A stretch of 64,000 nt of DNA from Rhizobium sp. Leaf371 (lineage in GTDB: Bacteria > Pseudomonadota > Alphaproteobacteria > Rhizobiales > Rhizobiaceae): contig NZ_LMQB01000025.1 in assembly GCF_001424045.1 (NCBI RefSeq), forward strand, positions 190,020-254,019. Reading direction: 5' to 3'. The notes below the pieces were generated by a model. That model was not told the origin of the DNA, searched no databases, and worked only from the letters and a program-made list of their open reading frames with translations. The position numbers were made by a program, and so were the translations under genes. This document shows positions 8,572 to 16,990 of the stretch, piece after piece; the first letter of the stretch is position 1; every line of letters starts with the position of its first letter.

Positions 8572-9339
8572 CTAGTCGAATTTTTCCTGAGTGTCCGCCT
8601 GACCCATCACCCAGTAACCGGCGGCTTTCAGCCAGCCCTGCGGCAGGCCGCGTCGCTCGACTTCGCCTCGCAGGGCCCGTGTGACGGACGCTTCCGCGGC
8701 GATCCAGACGAAAGTGTCCGGTTCGATCGGGATCGTCTCCAGCAGATCAAGCAGCGGAGCCGGATCGTTCGCGGCCGACAAAGGTCGGTAAGCCCAGAGA
8801 TCCTGGAGCGATGCATGGGTCTCGAAGGACTGCTTCTCCCGAGGGTTTGCCACGGCCACGAGGCTTGTGATCACGTGATCGCCTGCCGCTTCTTCGATCC
8901 GGCGACCGATCGCCGGCAGGGCCGTCTCGTCGCCGATCAGCAGCCAACGCTTGACGTCGGGAGAGATGACGGCGGAACCGCGCGGCCCGCCGATCCGAAG
9001 CGCGTCACCGATCTTGGCGTTCACGGCCCACCGCGTCGCCGGTCCGGCATCGTGAACCGCGAAGTCGATGTCAAGACGACCCGTCTCCGCATCAAAACGC
9101 CGGGGCGTATAGTCGCGGCGCTCTTCTCGGTCTGCCTCTGCGGAAAAGATGATCTTCACATGATCGTCAGGAGACAGGCTCGAAAACCCCGCGATTTCCT
9201 CGCCCGCCAGCGTGATCCGCAACATGGCAGGCGTGACGTGCGCGATGGCGACCACGGAAAGCGTTCGGCGCGTCAGCACATGGCGGACGCGGTCGATCTG
9301 CGGTGGCGGGCAGTGGTTTACGGTGGGAGTAAGCGTCAT
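8572..9339 (-). CDS. siderophore-interacting protein / ferric-chelate reductase (YqjH/ViuB family)
   Basis: A 255-residue FAD-binding ferredoxin-reductase-like protein of the SIP family. These are cytoplasmic NADPH-dependent enzymes that release iron from ferric siderophores. The flavin motif is seen as RRDYTPRRFD, then the FAD pyrophosphate region (GDALRIGGPRGSAVI), and a SIP C-terminal domain (WLLIGDETALPAIGRRIEE, VWIAAEASVTRALR) ending KAAGYWVMG. The ATG has an AAGGA leader; the frame extends 34 codons further upstream across the operator without support. It is divergent from a His-rich PadR regulator, exactly the yqjH-yqjI arrangement of Escherichia coli, where the regulator represses the reductase and responds to nickel and iron. 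Confidence 0.9.
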   Translation of the reverse strand: MTLTPTVNHCPPPQIDRVRHVLTRRTLSVVAIAHVTPAMLRITLAGEEIAGFSSLSPDDHVKIIFSAEADREERRDYTPRRFDAETGRLDIDFAVHDAGPATRWAVNAKIGDALRIGGPRGSAVISPDVKRWLLIGDETALPAIGRRIEEAAGDHVITSLVAVANPREKQSFETHASLQDLWAYRPLSAANDPAPLLDLLETIPIEPDTFVWIAAEASVTRALRGEVERRGLPQGWLKAAGYWVMGQADTQEKFD

Positions 9340-9410
9340 GAGCGAGTGTCCTTTCAGAACCGACGTCAGGCTGTTGCGACTGCGAATAAGGCAGGCATGT
9401 TTGACATTCA

Positions 9411-9436
9411 GATATATCGTGATATATCCACGATAT
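9411..9436. promoter_or_regulatory. palindromic operator between SIP and PadR genes
   Basis: ATATCGTG (9414-9421) and CACGATAT (9429-9436) are perfect inverted repeats seven bases apart. Within the same stretch GATATATC, itself palindromic, occurs twice at a 10 bp interval (9411 and 9421). The right arm overlaps the PadR start codon. This is the expected autoregulatory site of a YqjI-type repressor. Confidence 0.75.
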
Positions 9437-10166
9437 GACAAATAATCAACAGACGTCCTCTTCTGAAACAGACACCCCGTCGTCTCTCACGCCTCGCGAC
9501 GAGACGCAGGGATCCGCAACAGCATCGCCCGGCGAAACCTCTCACGATGAAAAACAGGAGCATCGGGGCAAGCACGAACGGCACGGGCACGGGCACGGGC
9601 ACGGGCATGGGCGGGGTCATGGCCATCATCGCGATCACGGGCACCACGGCGATCCCGCGGGCCACGGCGAGCGTCACGGCAGGCATGGCCCTGATGGTGA
9701 ACGACGCGGCGGGCGGCATCGTCTGTTCGACTACGGCGAATTCCGTCTCCTGCTTCTCGCGATGATCGCGGACCGCCCGAGCCATGGCTACGAGCTGATC
9801 AAGGCCGTCGAGGAGAGATCCGGCGGCAGCTATGTCCCGAGCCCGGGTGTCGCCTACCCGACCCTCGCCTGGCTCGACGATATGGGCTATGCGGTGATCG
9901 AGCCGGAAGAGAAGGGTCGTAAGCTCTACCGGATCACGCCGGACGGTCAGGTATTTCTCACCGAAAATCGCGAGCTGGCGGATATTCTGCTGTCCCGGCT
10001 ATCGCCATCGGCCCGCGGGCATGTTCCGCCGCCGGTCCTGCGCGCCATGGAAAACGTCAAATTCGCGCTTCGCCTCCGCCTGAAGCAGGAGACGGTCGAT
10101 GCCACGACGATCGAGGCGATTGCTGTCGCGCTCGATGCGGCTGCCAAGGCGATCGAGCGGAGCTGA
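9435..10166 (+). CDS. PadR-family transcriptional regulator with His-rich N-terminus (YqjI-like)
   Basis: A 243-residue protein in two parts. Residues 1-95 are disordered and extremely His/Gly/Asp-rich (a run of H-G pairs), a metal-binding extension. Residues 96-243 are a PadR winged-helix domain (DYGEFRLLLLAMIADRPSHGYELIKAVEE, PSPGVAYPTLAWLDDMGY) plus a helical dimerisation tail. E. coli YqjI has the same build and binds Ni(II) to relieve repression of yqjH. The ATG lies inside the operator and has no Shine-Dalgarno sequence; in-frame stop TGA at 9420 rules out an upstream start, so the mRNA may be leaderless. An intrinsic terminator follows. Confidence 0.9.
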   Translation: MTNNQQTSSSETDTPSSLTPRDETQGSATASPGETSHDEKQEHRGKHERHGHGHGHGHGRGHGHHRDHGHHGDPAGHGERHGRHGPDGERRGGRHRLFDYGEFRLLLLAMIADRPSHGYELIKAVEERSGGSYVPSPGVAYPTLAWLDDMGYAVIEPEEKGRKLYRITPDGQVFLTENRELADILLSRLSPSARGHVPPPVLRAMENVKFALRLRLKQETVDATTIEAIAVALDAAAKAIERS

Positions 10167-10178
10167 TCCCATAACGAT

Positions 10179-10205
10179 AACCGGCCTCGGAGTGAGGCCG
10201 GTTTC
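10179..10205 (+). terminator. intrinsic terminator of the PadR regulator gene
   Basis: AACCGGCCTC and GAGGCCGGTT form a ten-base-pair stem with a five-base loop followed by TCTT, 12 bp after the stop. It also lies downstream of the converging PRC-barrel gene. Confidence 0.8.
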
Positions 10206-10232
10206 TTGTGTTTGTGCGCTAACCGATGCGGA

Positions 10233-10613
10233 TCAGTCGTCATAGACCGGGAGCTGGGCCGCAGCGGCCGCATCGATGTCCACCACGAGGCGCAGGCCAT
10301 CCTGCTTTACCTTGGTGATATCGACCACACGATGTTCCCGGCCGAGATTGGCAGAGCGTTCGAAATCGATGGCGACGCCGGTCGGCGTCGAAGCGTCGGT
10401 TCCCACGACGTCCTCGATCTCGCCGATCTTCTCGCCGGCCGCGTTATAGACGTTCATGCTTTCCAGATCGTCCGCCGTAACGTTGAAGCCCGGAACCATC
10501 GTCTTTCCCGAAATATCGACGAGAGCGGTTGCCTGCGCCTGTGCAAAGGATGTGCCGGCACCGGCAAGAAGAGCAAGGGTCGCTGTCGTGATGAGGGTGT
10601 TGAGCTTTGTCAT
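10233..10613 (-). CDS. exported PRC-barrel domain protein
   Basis: A 126-residue protein with a signal peptide (MTKLNTLITTATLALLAGAGTSFAQA) and a C-terminal PRC-barrel-like domain recognised by NVYNAAGEKIGEIEDVV and VVDITKVKQDGLRLVVD. Small periplasmic PRC-barrel proteins are common in rhizobia; their function is mostly unknown, with proposed links to envelope stress. The start is the ATG directly before the signal peptide; an upstream extension of 35 codons in the same frame has no signal-peptide-like N-terminus and is rejected. It stands alone between converging and tail-facing neighbours. Confidence 0.75.
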   Translation of the reverse strand: MTKLNTLITTATLALLAGAGTSFAQAQATALVDISGKTMVPGFNVTADDLESMNVYNAAGEKIGEIEDVVGTDASTPTGVAIDFERSANLGREHRVVDITKVKQDGLRLVVDIDAAAAAQLPVYDD

Positions 10614-10850
10614 GGTGACTCCGTCCTGTCTGATGATGATGCTGGCCACGAAAGATGCGGCCTGCAGGTCAAGGAAGGCGCGAGGCATCCGATAGGTTCC
10701 CGCCGACGCATCGCTCACTGATCACAAAGGCGCGTGTGGCGATCACGGTGACGATCACGATGTTTCCAGTCTTGTCGTTTCCGTCGCCGCTCCGGATGTG
10801 TCGTGGCTCGCGTTGCACCATGTCGCACCGCCGCCGATCATGAGGCGATA

Positions 10851-11954
10851 TCAGGACGAGAGAGCGTCGCCGGACAGGGTTTCGAGATGCACCCGCCGGC
10901 CATCCGGGCCGAAAAGATGCAGCCGCTCGGGCGGAAAGCCGACCGTCAGGCTCGCGCCCGGCGTCAGCAGCGCCCGGTCGCTGCTGAAGATCTTGAACGG
11001 CAATCCGTGGACCGTGAGATGCAGGATAATGCCGAGGCCGGTCGGTTCCACCAGTTCGACCGTCGCCGCCACGCCGCCGGCAGGCGGGCGGATCGTGACG
11101 TGCTCGGGACGGATGCCGAGAGTGACGGAGGTTCCCTCCGGCATATCCACGCGTTGACCGAGGGAGATCGTGGTGCCGTTCATGAGGCGGACGAGGCTCG
11201 TCCCGGTCTCGGAGACGATGCTGCCCTCCAGCATGTTCATGCCCGGCGAGCCGATGAAGCCTGCGACGAACAGATTGGCCGGGCGATCGTAAAGCTCGAG
11301 CGGCGCACCGATCTGCTGCACCTCGCCGGCGTTCATGGCGACGATGCGCGAGGCGAGCGTCATGGCCTCGATCTGGTCATGGGTGACATAGACGGAGGTG
11401 GCGCCGAATTCGGCATGCATGCGCTTGATTTCCGCGCGCATCTGTTCGCGCAGGCGCGCATCCAGATTGGAGAGCGGCTCGTCGAACAGAAAGGCCTTCG
11501 GCTGGCGGACGATGGCGCGGCCCATGGCGACGCGCTGGCGCTGCCCGCCGGAAAGCGCCTTGGGACGGCGTCCGAGATAGGGATCGAGGCCGAGCTTGGC
11601 CGAAGCCGCGGCCACGGCCGCCGCGATCTTTTCCTTGGGCGTGCGGCGCAGGCGCAGGCTGTAGCTCATATTGTCGGCGACGGTCATATGCGGGTAGAGC
11701 GCGTAGGACTGGAACACCATGGCGATGTCGCGGTCCTTCGGCTTGAGGTCGTTGACCTCGCGTCCGTCGATCGACATCGTCCCGGAGGAGATCGACTCCA
11801 GGCCCGCGATCATCCGCAGCAGGGTCGACTTGCCGCAGCCGGAAGGGCCGACGAGGACGATGAATTCGCCGTCTTCGATCGACAGATCGACGCCGTGGAG
11901 GACCGGGTGGTCTCCATAGGTCTTGACGATATCGCGCATTTCGATGGAGGCCAT
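10851..11954 (-). CDS. carbohydrate ABC transporter ATP-binding protein (UgpC/MalK type)
   Basis: A 367-residue ATPase of the CUT1 class: Walker [10 protein letters not shown] near residue 36, Q-loop [11 protein letters not shown], signature LSGGQRQRV near 135, Walker [12 protein letters not shown], switch histidine in VTHDQIEAMT, then a C-terminal TOBE regulatory domain (TLGIRPEHV). It drives the two permeases encoded directly upstream in the operon; only 3 bp separate it from the MalG-type gene. The substrate is unknown. Confidence 0.93.
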   Translation of the reverse strand: MASIEMRDIVKTYGDHPVLHGVDLSIEDGEFIVLVGPSGCGKSTLLRMIAGLESISSGTMSIDGREVNDLKPKDRDIAMVFQSYALYPHMTVADNMSYSLRLRRTPKEKIAAAVAAASAKLGLDPYLGRRPKALSGGQRQRVAMGRAIVRQPKAFLFDEPLSNLDARLREQMRAEIKRMHAEFGATSVYVTHDQIEAMTLASRIVAMNAGEVQQIGAPLELYDRPANLFVAGFIGSPGMNMLEGSIVSETGTSLVRLMNGTTISLGQRVDMPEGTSVTLGIRPEHVTIRPPAGGVAATVELVEPTGLGIILHLTVHGLPFKIFSSDRALLTPGASLTVGFPPERLHLFGPDGRRVHLETLSGDALSS

Positions 11955-11957
11955 GGA

Positions 11958-12782
11958 TTATCCTTTCACCGCGCCGGCCGTCAGGCCCTGCACGAGATAC
12001 CGCTGGATCAGGAGGAAGAAGAGGCAGGCCGGCACCAATGCCATGACGCCCGCCGCCATCATCTGCCCGAAATCGACGGAGAATTTCGAGACGAAGGTGA
12101 GCAGTCCGACCGGGAATGTCGCGCTGTCATTGCCCGAGATCAGCATGAGCGCGAAGAGCAGCTCGCTCCAGGCCGCCGTGAACACGAAGCCGAGCGTGGC
12201 CGCGATGCCGGGCAGCGTCAGCGGCAGGATGATCTGGCGAAAGGCCGTGAACCGGCTCGCCCCGTCGATCATCGCGGCATCTTCGAGATCCCTCGGAATG
12301 CCGTCGAAGAAGGATTGCATGAGGAACGTCGCGAACGGCACGTTGAAGGCCGTGTAGACGATGACGAGGCCGGTCAGGCTGTTGGTCAGCCCGAGCGGCG
12401 ACAGCATCTTGAAGATCGGCGCGACCAGCATCACCAGAGGAAACATCTGGGTGATCAACATCAGCGCAACGACCGCATATTTGCCACGAAACACGAAGCG
12501 GGACAGCGCATAGCCGGAAAGCGAGGAGATCAGCGTCACCGCCAGCGCCGTGGACCCCGCAACGATCAGGCTGTTGCGGAAGAAGATCGGGAAGGCGCTG
12601 TTCTCGATGACGTAGCGATAATGCGCGAGCGTCGCATGCGACGGCCACATCCGCACGCCTTCGCTATAGAGCAGGTCGTTCGGCGTGACCGACACTTTGA
12701 GCAGCCAGTATAGCGGAAACAGTGCGAACACGACATAGGCGAGAATGGCGAGGCGATGCGCGATGGTCAGAAGAATGCCCAT
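11958..12782 (-). CDS. carbohydrate ABC transporter permease, MalG type
   Basis: A 274-residue inner-membrane permease with six helices and the EAA loop that contacts the ATPase (LEDAAMIDGASRFTAFRQIILPL). The hydrophobic start MGILLTIAHRLAILAYVVFALFPLYW is normal for MalG homologues. The open frame extends far upstream through the MalF-type gene, but the ATG at 12782, which immediately follows the stop of that gene, is the natural start. It is co-transcribed with the neighbouring permease and ATPase. Confidence 0.92.
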   Translation of the reverse strand: MGILLTIAHRLAILAYVVFALFPLYWLLKVSVTPNDLLYSEGVRMWPSHATLAHYRYVIENSAFPIFFRNSLIVAGSTALAVTLISSLSGYALSRFVFRGKYAVVALMLITQMFPLVMLVAPIFKMLSPLGLTNSLTGLVIVYTAFNVPFATFLMQSFFDGIPRDLEDAAMIDGASRFTAFRQIILPLTLPGIAATLGFVFTAAWSELLFALMLISGNDSATFPVGLLTFVSKFSVDFGQMMAAGVMALVPACLFFLLIQRYLVQGLTAGAVKG

Positions 12783-12784
12783 GG

Positions 12785-13711
12785 TCAATCCTTCTCGATC
12801 AGGCGCTGGCGGATGACGACGATCACCATGGAATAGGCGAGCAGCAGCACGAGCAGCACGAGCGCGATGGCGGATGCGTAGCCGAAATCGAGCCGCTTGA
12901 AGGCCTGGGTAAAAATGTAGCTTGCGACGATCTGGGTGCGGTCGGCTGGGCCGCCATTGGTCATGACGATGATGAGGTCGGCGAAATTGGCGATCCAGAC
13001 GGTGCGCAGGAGGACGGTGATGGCGATGGTCGGGGCGAGGAAGGGCAGCGTGATCGAGGTGAAGCGCTGGATGGGATTGGCGCCATCGATCGCGGCGGCC
13101 TCGTAGAGATCGCGCGGGATGGCCTGAAGGGCTGCGAGCAGCGTGATCGCGAAGAACGGAATGCCCCACCAGACATTGGCGATGATCGGTCCCCACATCG
13201 CAAGCTGGGGATCGGCCAGAATGTTGTTGGGTGCCGACAGGATGCCGAGCGACACCATCCAGTGCGGCAAAGGTCCGATGACGGGGTTGAACATCCAGGC
13301 CCAGTTGAGCCCCGCAAGGAAGGTCGGAACGGCCCAGGGCAGGAAGACCAGCGCCTGTGCGAGGCCGCGCCCGGCAAAGGGCTTGTCAAGCAGCAGAGCG
13401 AGGATCAGGCCGAAGAAGAACTGTAGGAAAACGGAAGCGCCTGTCCACCAGAGCGTATTGCGCAGCGCGCGATAGAAGGCGGTGTCCTGCGAGAGCTCGC
13501 GAAAATGATCGAGCCCGACGAAGCCGCCCGAGAACGGATTGAGCAGCTGGATATCGCGAAACGCGTAGGACAGGCCGAGCACGAGCGGCACCAGCATGAC
13601 GGCAATGATGAGCACCAGGACGGGTGCCGTGTAGAGCCAAGGCTCGGCGGCATCGGCGAGCCGGCGTGCGAAAGGCTTGCGCGGGCGGCGGCCCGTGGCG
13701 GAAAGGGTCAT
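12785..13711 (-). CDS. carbohydrate ABC transporter permease, MalF type
   Basis: A 308-residue permease with six predicted helices. The EAA motif is LYEAAAIDGANPIQRFTSITLPFL, and the N-terminal segment (WLYTAPVLVLIIAVMLVPLVLGLSYAF) is typical of UgpA/MalF-class proteins. It pairs with the MalG-type protein encoded 2 bp downstream. The gene follows the binding protein gene after an 84 bp gap that contains a GC hairpin. Confidence 0.92.
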   Translation of the reverse strand: MTLSATGRRPRKPFARRLADAAEPWLYTAPVLVLIIAVMLVPLVLGLSYAFRDIQLLNPFSGGFVGLDHFRELSQDTAFYRALRNTLWWTGASVFLQFFFGLILALLLDKPFAGRGLAQALVFLPWAVPTFLAGLNWAWMFNPVIGPLPHWMVSLGILSAPNNILADPQLAMWGPIIANVWWGIPFFAITLLAALQAIPRDLYEAAAIDGANPIQRFTSITLPFLAPTIAITVLLRTVWIANFADLIIVMTNGGPADRTQIVASYIFTQAFKRLDFGYASAIALVLLVLLLAYSMVIVVIRQRLIEKD

Positions 13712-13753
13712 GGTGTGGTCACCTGAGGTCCGGCGCTGTCTTGGAAGGCGAGA

Positions 13754-13782
13754 CCCGGCGCGCGCGATGTTTGCGCGCCGGG
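13754..13782 (-). other. intercistronic hairpin after binding-protein gene
   Basis: CCCGGCGCGC and GCGCGCCGGG form a perfect ten-base-pair stem, 14 bp beyond the stop of the binding-protein gene and without a U-run. It probably stabilises the upstream mRNA segment or tunes read-through into the permease genes. Confidence 0.7.
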
Positions 13783-13795
13783 ATGTCGAGAAGGC

Positions 13796-15055
13796 TTACT
13801 TCGACGCGAGGAACTTCTTCTGCGCCTTCGTCATGTAATCCGCCCACTGCTTGGCAAGCTCTTCCGGCGTGATGTCGCCGAGCAGGGCTTCCTGGGAGGT
13901 CTTGATGACGAGCGAGTCCTTGAAGAAGGCGAATTCCTCAAGGTAGGTCGGCATCGTCGTGGGAACGGCGTTGGTGTCGGCCAGCTCGGCAAACCAGCCC
14001 TTGAACTGTTCGCTCTGGTAGAACGGATCCTTCTCGGCCGTCGTCAGCGCCGGCAGCGCGCCGGTCTTCTTGTTCCACTCGATATTGCCTTCCGGCCCTT
14101 CAAGCGTCGAGATCAGCTTCCAGGACAGATCCTTGTTGGCGGAAGACGCCATCATCGACCAGCCGGCGAAGCCGATGGTCGGGAAGGTCTTGCCGTCAGG
14201 GCCCTTCGGCATGGTCATGACGCCGAAGTCTTCTGCCTTCATGCGCTGCGCGATGGCGATCAGCGCGTCCGGATCCTGGTCGAGGAAGGCGCAGGTGCCG
14301 GAGTAGAAGCCGGCGACGATCTCGTTGAAGCCCCAGTTGACGCTGTCCTTGGGCGCATAGCCGTTCTTGTAGAGATCGACCACATAGGTGAGGCCCTTGA
14401 CCCAGCCGGGGCTGTCGAAGGTCGAGGTGCCGTCTTCGTTGAAGAAGCTGTTGGAGCCGGCCATGCTGGCGCCGAACATCACCCAGCCGTTCAGCCCGCC
14501 GGGACCGCCGCGCAGGCAGTAGCCGTACTTGCCGGGAATGGCGGACACCTTCTTGGATGCGTCGGCAAATGCTTCGAGCGTCTTCGGCGGTTCGGTGACG
14601 CCGGCCTGTTCGAGCAGCTTCTTGTTGTAGAACATCGCCCGGAGATAGAAGCCATAGGGCAGCATATAGGCCGTGTCCTTGACGTCGCGGCCGAGCTCCA
14701 GCGTGCGGGCGCTGAGATCCTTGGTGTGTTCCCACTCCTTCAGATAGGGTTCCAGGCTCTCCAGCATGCCGTTATTGGCATAGAGCGAGAGCCATGTGTC
14801 CGGCATCTCGATGACATCCGGCACGTCGCCGGCCGAGACCATGGTCGCGAATTTCTGGAAGGCGTCGCTCCAGGGAAGCGAGACGATCTCGACCTTGGTG
14901 CCCGGATTGGCGCTTTCGAACTTGGAGACGATGCTTTTCAGCGTCTCGGTGCGCTCCGGGCTGGTGATGACCTCAACGAGCTTCAGGGTGGTATCGGCCA
15001 GGGCCGTGCCGGCCATCAGGGCGGTGAAGAGTGTGGCTGCGATCAGGCGTTTCAT
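13796..15055 (-). CDS. carbohydrate ABC transporter substrate-binding protein (family 1)
   Basis: A 419-residue exported protein with signal peptide MKRLIAATLFTALMAGTALA. It has the SBP_bac_1 signature IVSKFESANPGTKVEIVSLP followed by VSAGDVPDVIEMPD, and further typical blocks (YGFYLRAMFYNKKLLEQAGV, GGWSMM-like FAGWSMMASS). It binds a sugar or related solute in the periplasm. The ATG preceding the signal peptide has an AGGGAGAA leader; the longer frame upstream runs through the PLP-enzyme gene. The operon order is regulator, PLP enzyme, binding protein, MalF, MalG, ATPase. Confidence 0.92.
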   Translation of the reverse strand: MKRLIAATLFTALMAGTALADTTLKLVEVITSPERTETLKSIVSKFESANPGTKVEIVSLPWSDAFQKFATMVSAGDVPDVIEMPDTWLSLYANNGMLESLEPYLKEWEHTKDLSARTLELGRDVKDTAYMLPYGFYLRAMFYNKKLLEQAGVTEPPKTLEAFADASKKVSAIPGKYGYCLRGGPGGLNGWVMFGASMAGSNSFFNEDGTSTFDSPGWVKGLTYVVDLYKNGYAPKDSVNWGFNEIVAGFYSGTCAFLDQDPDALIAIAQRMKAEDFGVMTMPKGPDGKTFPTIGFAGWSMMASSANKDLSWKLISTLEGPEGNIEWNKKTGALPALTTAEKDPFYQSEQFKGWFAELADTNAVPTTMPTYLEEFAFFKDSLVIKTSQEALLGDITPEELAKQWADYMTKAQKKFLASK

Positions 15056-15089
15056 GCTGTTCTCCCTTTTTTTGATTGATATGGCAGTG

Positions 15090-16271
15090 TCAGGCCGCCG
15101 CCGCGTTGGTCGCGGCGTGGATGGCGGGTTCGAGATCGGCCCAGAGCGCCTCGGTCCCTTCCAGTCCCACATGCAGGCGGACGGAGCGGGCACTGATGCC
15201 GAAGGTGTGGGCGGAATTGGGCTGTGCTTTCTGCTCCAGCACGACATCTCCGGGGACGATCAGGCTTTCGTGCCCGCCCCAGGAAACGCCGAGCTTGAAG
15301 AGCTTCAGCCGGTCGGCAAAGGCGCGGACATCGACGCCCTCGCGAAAAATGAAGGAAAACAGGCCGGACGTGCCGTTAAGCCCCGGCGGCAGCCGGTTCG
15401 CAAGGCCCGGATGGCACACGGTCTCCACCGCATCCATGGCCTGAAGGCGCGTGGCGATCTCCAGCGCGGACGCCTGATGCTGCTTCATGCGGATGGGCAG
15501 CGTGCGCAGGCCGCGCACGATCAGCCAGGCATCGAACGGCGAGAGCTTGCCGCCGAGATAGGGATAGGCCTCGCCCCGGATGCGGTCGATCAGCGCCTTC
15601 GGGCCGGCCACGACGCCGGCGACGACATCGCTGTGACCGCCGAGATACTTTGAAGCCGAATGCAGCACGAGATCGCAGCCGAGCGACAAAGGCTGCTGGA
15701 AGATCGGGCTCGCCCAGGAGTTGTCGATGACGGAAATCGCGCCGTGACGGCGGGCGATGGCTGCGAGCGCGCCGACATCATGCGCTTCCATCACCCAGCT
15801 TGTCGGGCTTTCCATGTAGAAGAGCTTGGCACCCGGCATCGCCGCTTCGACCGCAGCCTCGTCGCGACCGTCGACATAGGTGACGGCGATGTTCATGCGC
15901 TTGAAGAAGGTGCCGAACAGCCGGAAGGCATCGGGGTAGAGATGCCGGACGGCAACGATCCGGTCGCCGGGCTCCACGAAGGAGAGCACGGTCGAGGAGA
16001 TCGCCGCCATGCCGCTGGCAAATCCGAGCGCATCTTCCGCGCCTTCCAACTTGACCAGCATTTCCTCGAACAGGCGGACGGTCGGGTTCAGGCCGCGGGT
16101 ATAGACGGGCCGGTTGCGCTCGCCGCGATAGGTCGCGACCATCTCGTCATAGCTCGAAAAGGTGAAGAGCGAGGTTTGCACGATCGGCGGCACGACGGCC
16201 TCGAAGGCGTGGGTCTCGTCATGGGCGACGATCAGCGCGGCAGGATCGAAGAGATCGTGACCTGGGGTCAT
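15090..16271 (-). CDS. PLP-dependent Cys/Met-metabolism (cystathionine gamma-synthase-like) enzyme
   Basis: A 393-residue fold-type I PLP enzyme of the trans-sulfuration family. Visible are YTRGLNPTVRLFEE (phosphate-binding Y-x-R...N-P-T), FASGMAAISS, VIDNSWASP with the pyridine-nitrogen aspartate, and SASKYLGGHSDVVAG with the PLP lysine. Family members catalyse gamma-replacement, or beta- or gamma-elimination, on cysteine, cystathionine, homocysteine or methionine derivatives; the exact reaction cannot be told here. Its stop lies 34 bp from a sugar-type binding protein gene and its start overlaps the GntR gene (ATGA), so it is embedded in the transporter operon, an unusual context for this family. 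Confidence 0.85.
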   Translation of the reverse strand: MTPGHDLFDPAALIVAHDETHAFEAVVPPIVQTSLFTFSSYDEMVATYRGERNRPVYTRGLNPTVRLFEEMLVKLEGAEDALGFASGMAAISSTVLSFVEPGDRIVAVRHLYPDAFRLFGTFFKRMNIAVTYVDGRDEAAVEAAMPGAKLFYMESPTSWVMEAHDVGALAAIARRHGAISVIDNSWASPIFQQPLSLGCDLVLHSASKYLGGHSDVVAGVVAGPKALIDRIRGEAYPYLGGKLSPFDAWLIVRGLRTLPIRMKQHQASALEIATRLQAMDAVETVCHPGLANRLPPGLNGTSGLFSFIFREGVDVRAFADRLKLFKLGVSWGGHESLIVPGDVVLEQKAQPNSAHTFGISARSVRLHVGLEGTEALWADLEPAIHAATNAAAA

Positions 16272-16990
16272 TTCGACATGTCCTTGATATCTTCCTCGAC
16301 GATGGCGAGGATCTTTAGAGTTTCCATGCGCGCAGCCTCCGCATCGCCGGCGGCGATTGCGTTGAAAAGCGTCCGGTGGAAGGGAAAGGAGCGCGCCGCG
16401 AAATCCGGGCGATCGAACGGCTTCGACCAGAAGCGCTCGAAGCCGCCGCGCATTTGCTCCAGTAGCTGACCAAACAGGGGATTGTGCGTGGCATCGTAAA
16501 TCGACAGGTGGAAAGAAAGATCCGCCTTGCCCGAGGTGCCCTCGGCGAGATGCACCCTCTCCATCTCGTCCAGGCGGGCCTCGATGATCTGCAGATCGGC
16601 ATCGGTCCGGCGACGCGCAGCGGCCATGGACGCCTCGACCTCGATCCCACGACGAACCTCGAGCGTCATCAGAAGCGCATCGCGAAGACCGCCGGACTCG
16701 AACGAGAGCGGCATGTGAACGGTGCCGGCGGAGATCGGCTTCAGCAGGTAATTGCCGCTACCCTTGCGGCTCTCGACCACGCCGAGCGCCTGGAACTTGC
16801 CGATCGCCTCGCGAATGGTCGAGCGACCGACGCTGAGCGCCAGCATGAGTTCGCGCTCGGCCGGAAGGCGGTCCCCTGCCTTCAGGCCGGCATGCTCGAC
16901 ATACTGCGCGAGCGCCGTCTCCACCTGCTGCGCCCGATTGATCGGCGGCAGCGGATCGATACGTGTCGGTGCACGGTAGGGCGCACTCAC
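16268..16990 (-). CDS. GntR-family (FadR/FCD subfamily) transcriptional regulator
   Basis: A 240-residue regulator: winged helix (LKAGDRLPAERELMLALSVGRSTIREAIGKFQALGVVESRKGSGNYL) at residues 35-85, then an FCD domain with DLSFHLSIYDATHNPLF and a C-terminal helix. It is the first gene of the operon with the PLP enzyme and the sugar-type ABC transporter, and overlaps the PLP gene by four bases. An AATTGG/CCAATT inverted repeat 21 bp upstream of the start is a candidate autoregulatory operator. The ligand is unknown. Confidence 0.92.
   Translation of the reverse strand: MSAPYRAPTRIDPLPPINRAQQVETALAQYVEHAGLKAGDRLPAERELMLALSVGRSTIREAIGKFQALGVVESRKGSGNYLLKPISAGTVHMPLSFESGGLRDALLMTLEVRRGIEVEASMAAARRRTDADLQIIEARLDEMERVHLAEGTSGKADLSFHLSIYDATHNPLFGQLLEQMRGGFERFWSKPFDRPDFAARSFPFHRTLFNAIAAGDAEAARMETLKILAIVEEDIKDMSK

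Noticed and set aside
10803..12713. Open frame of 636 codons on the + strand
   Set aside because: Opposite to the UgpC-type ATPase and MalG-type permease; charged, repetitive shadow composition.
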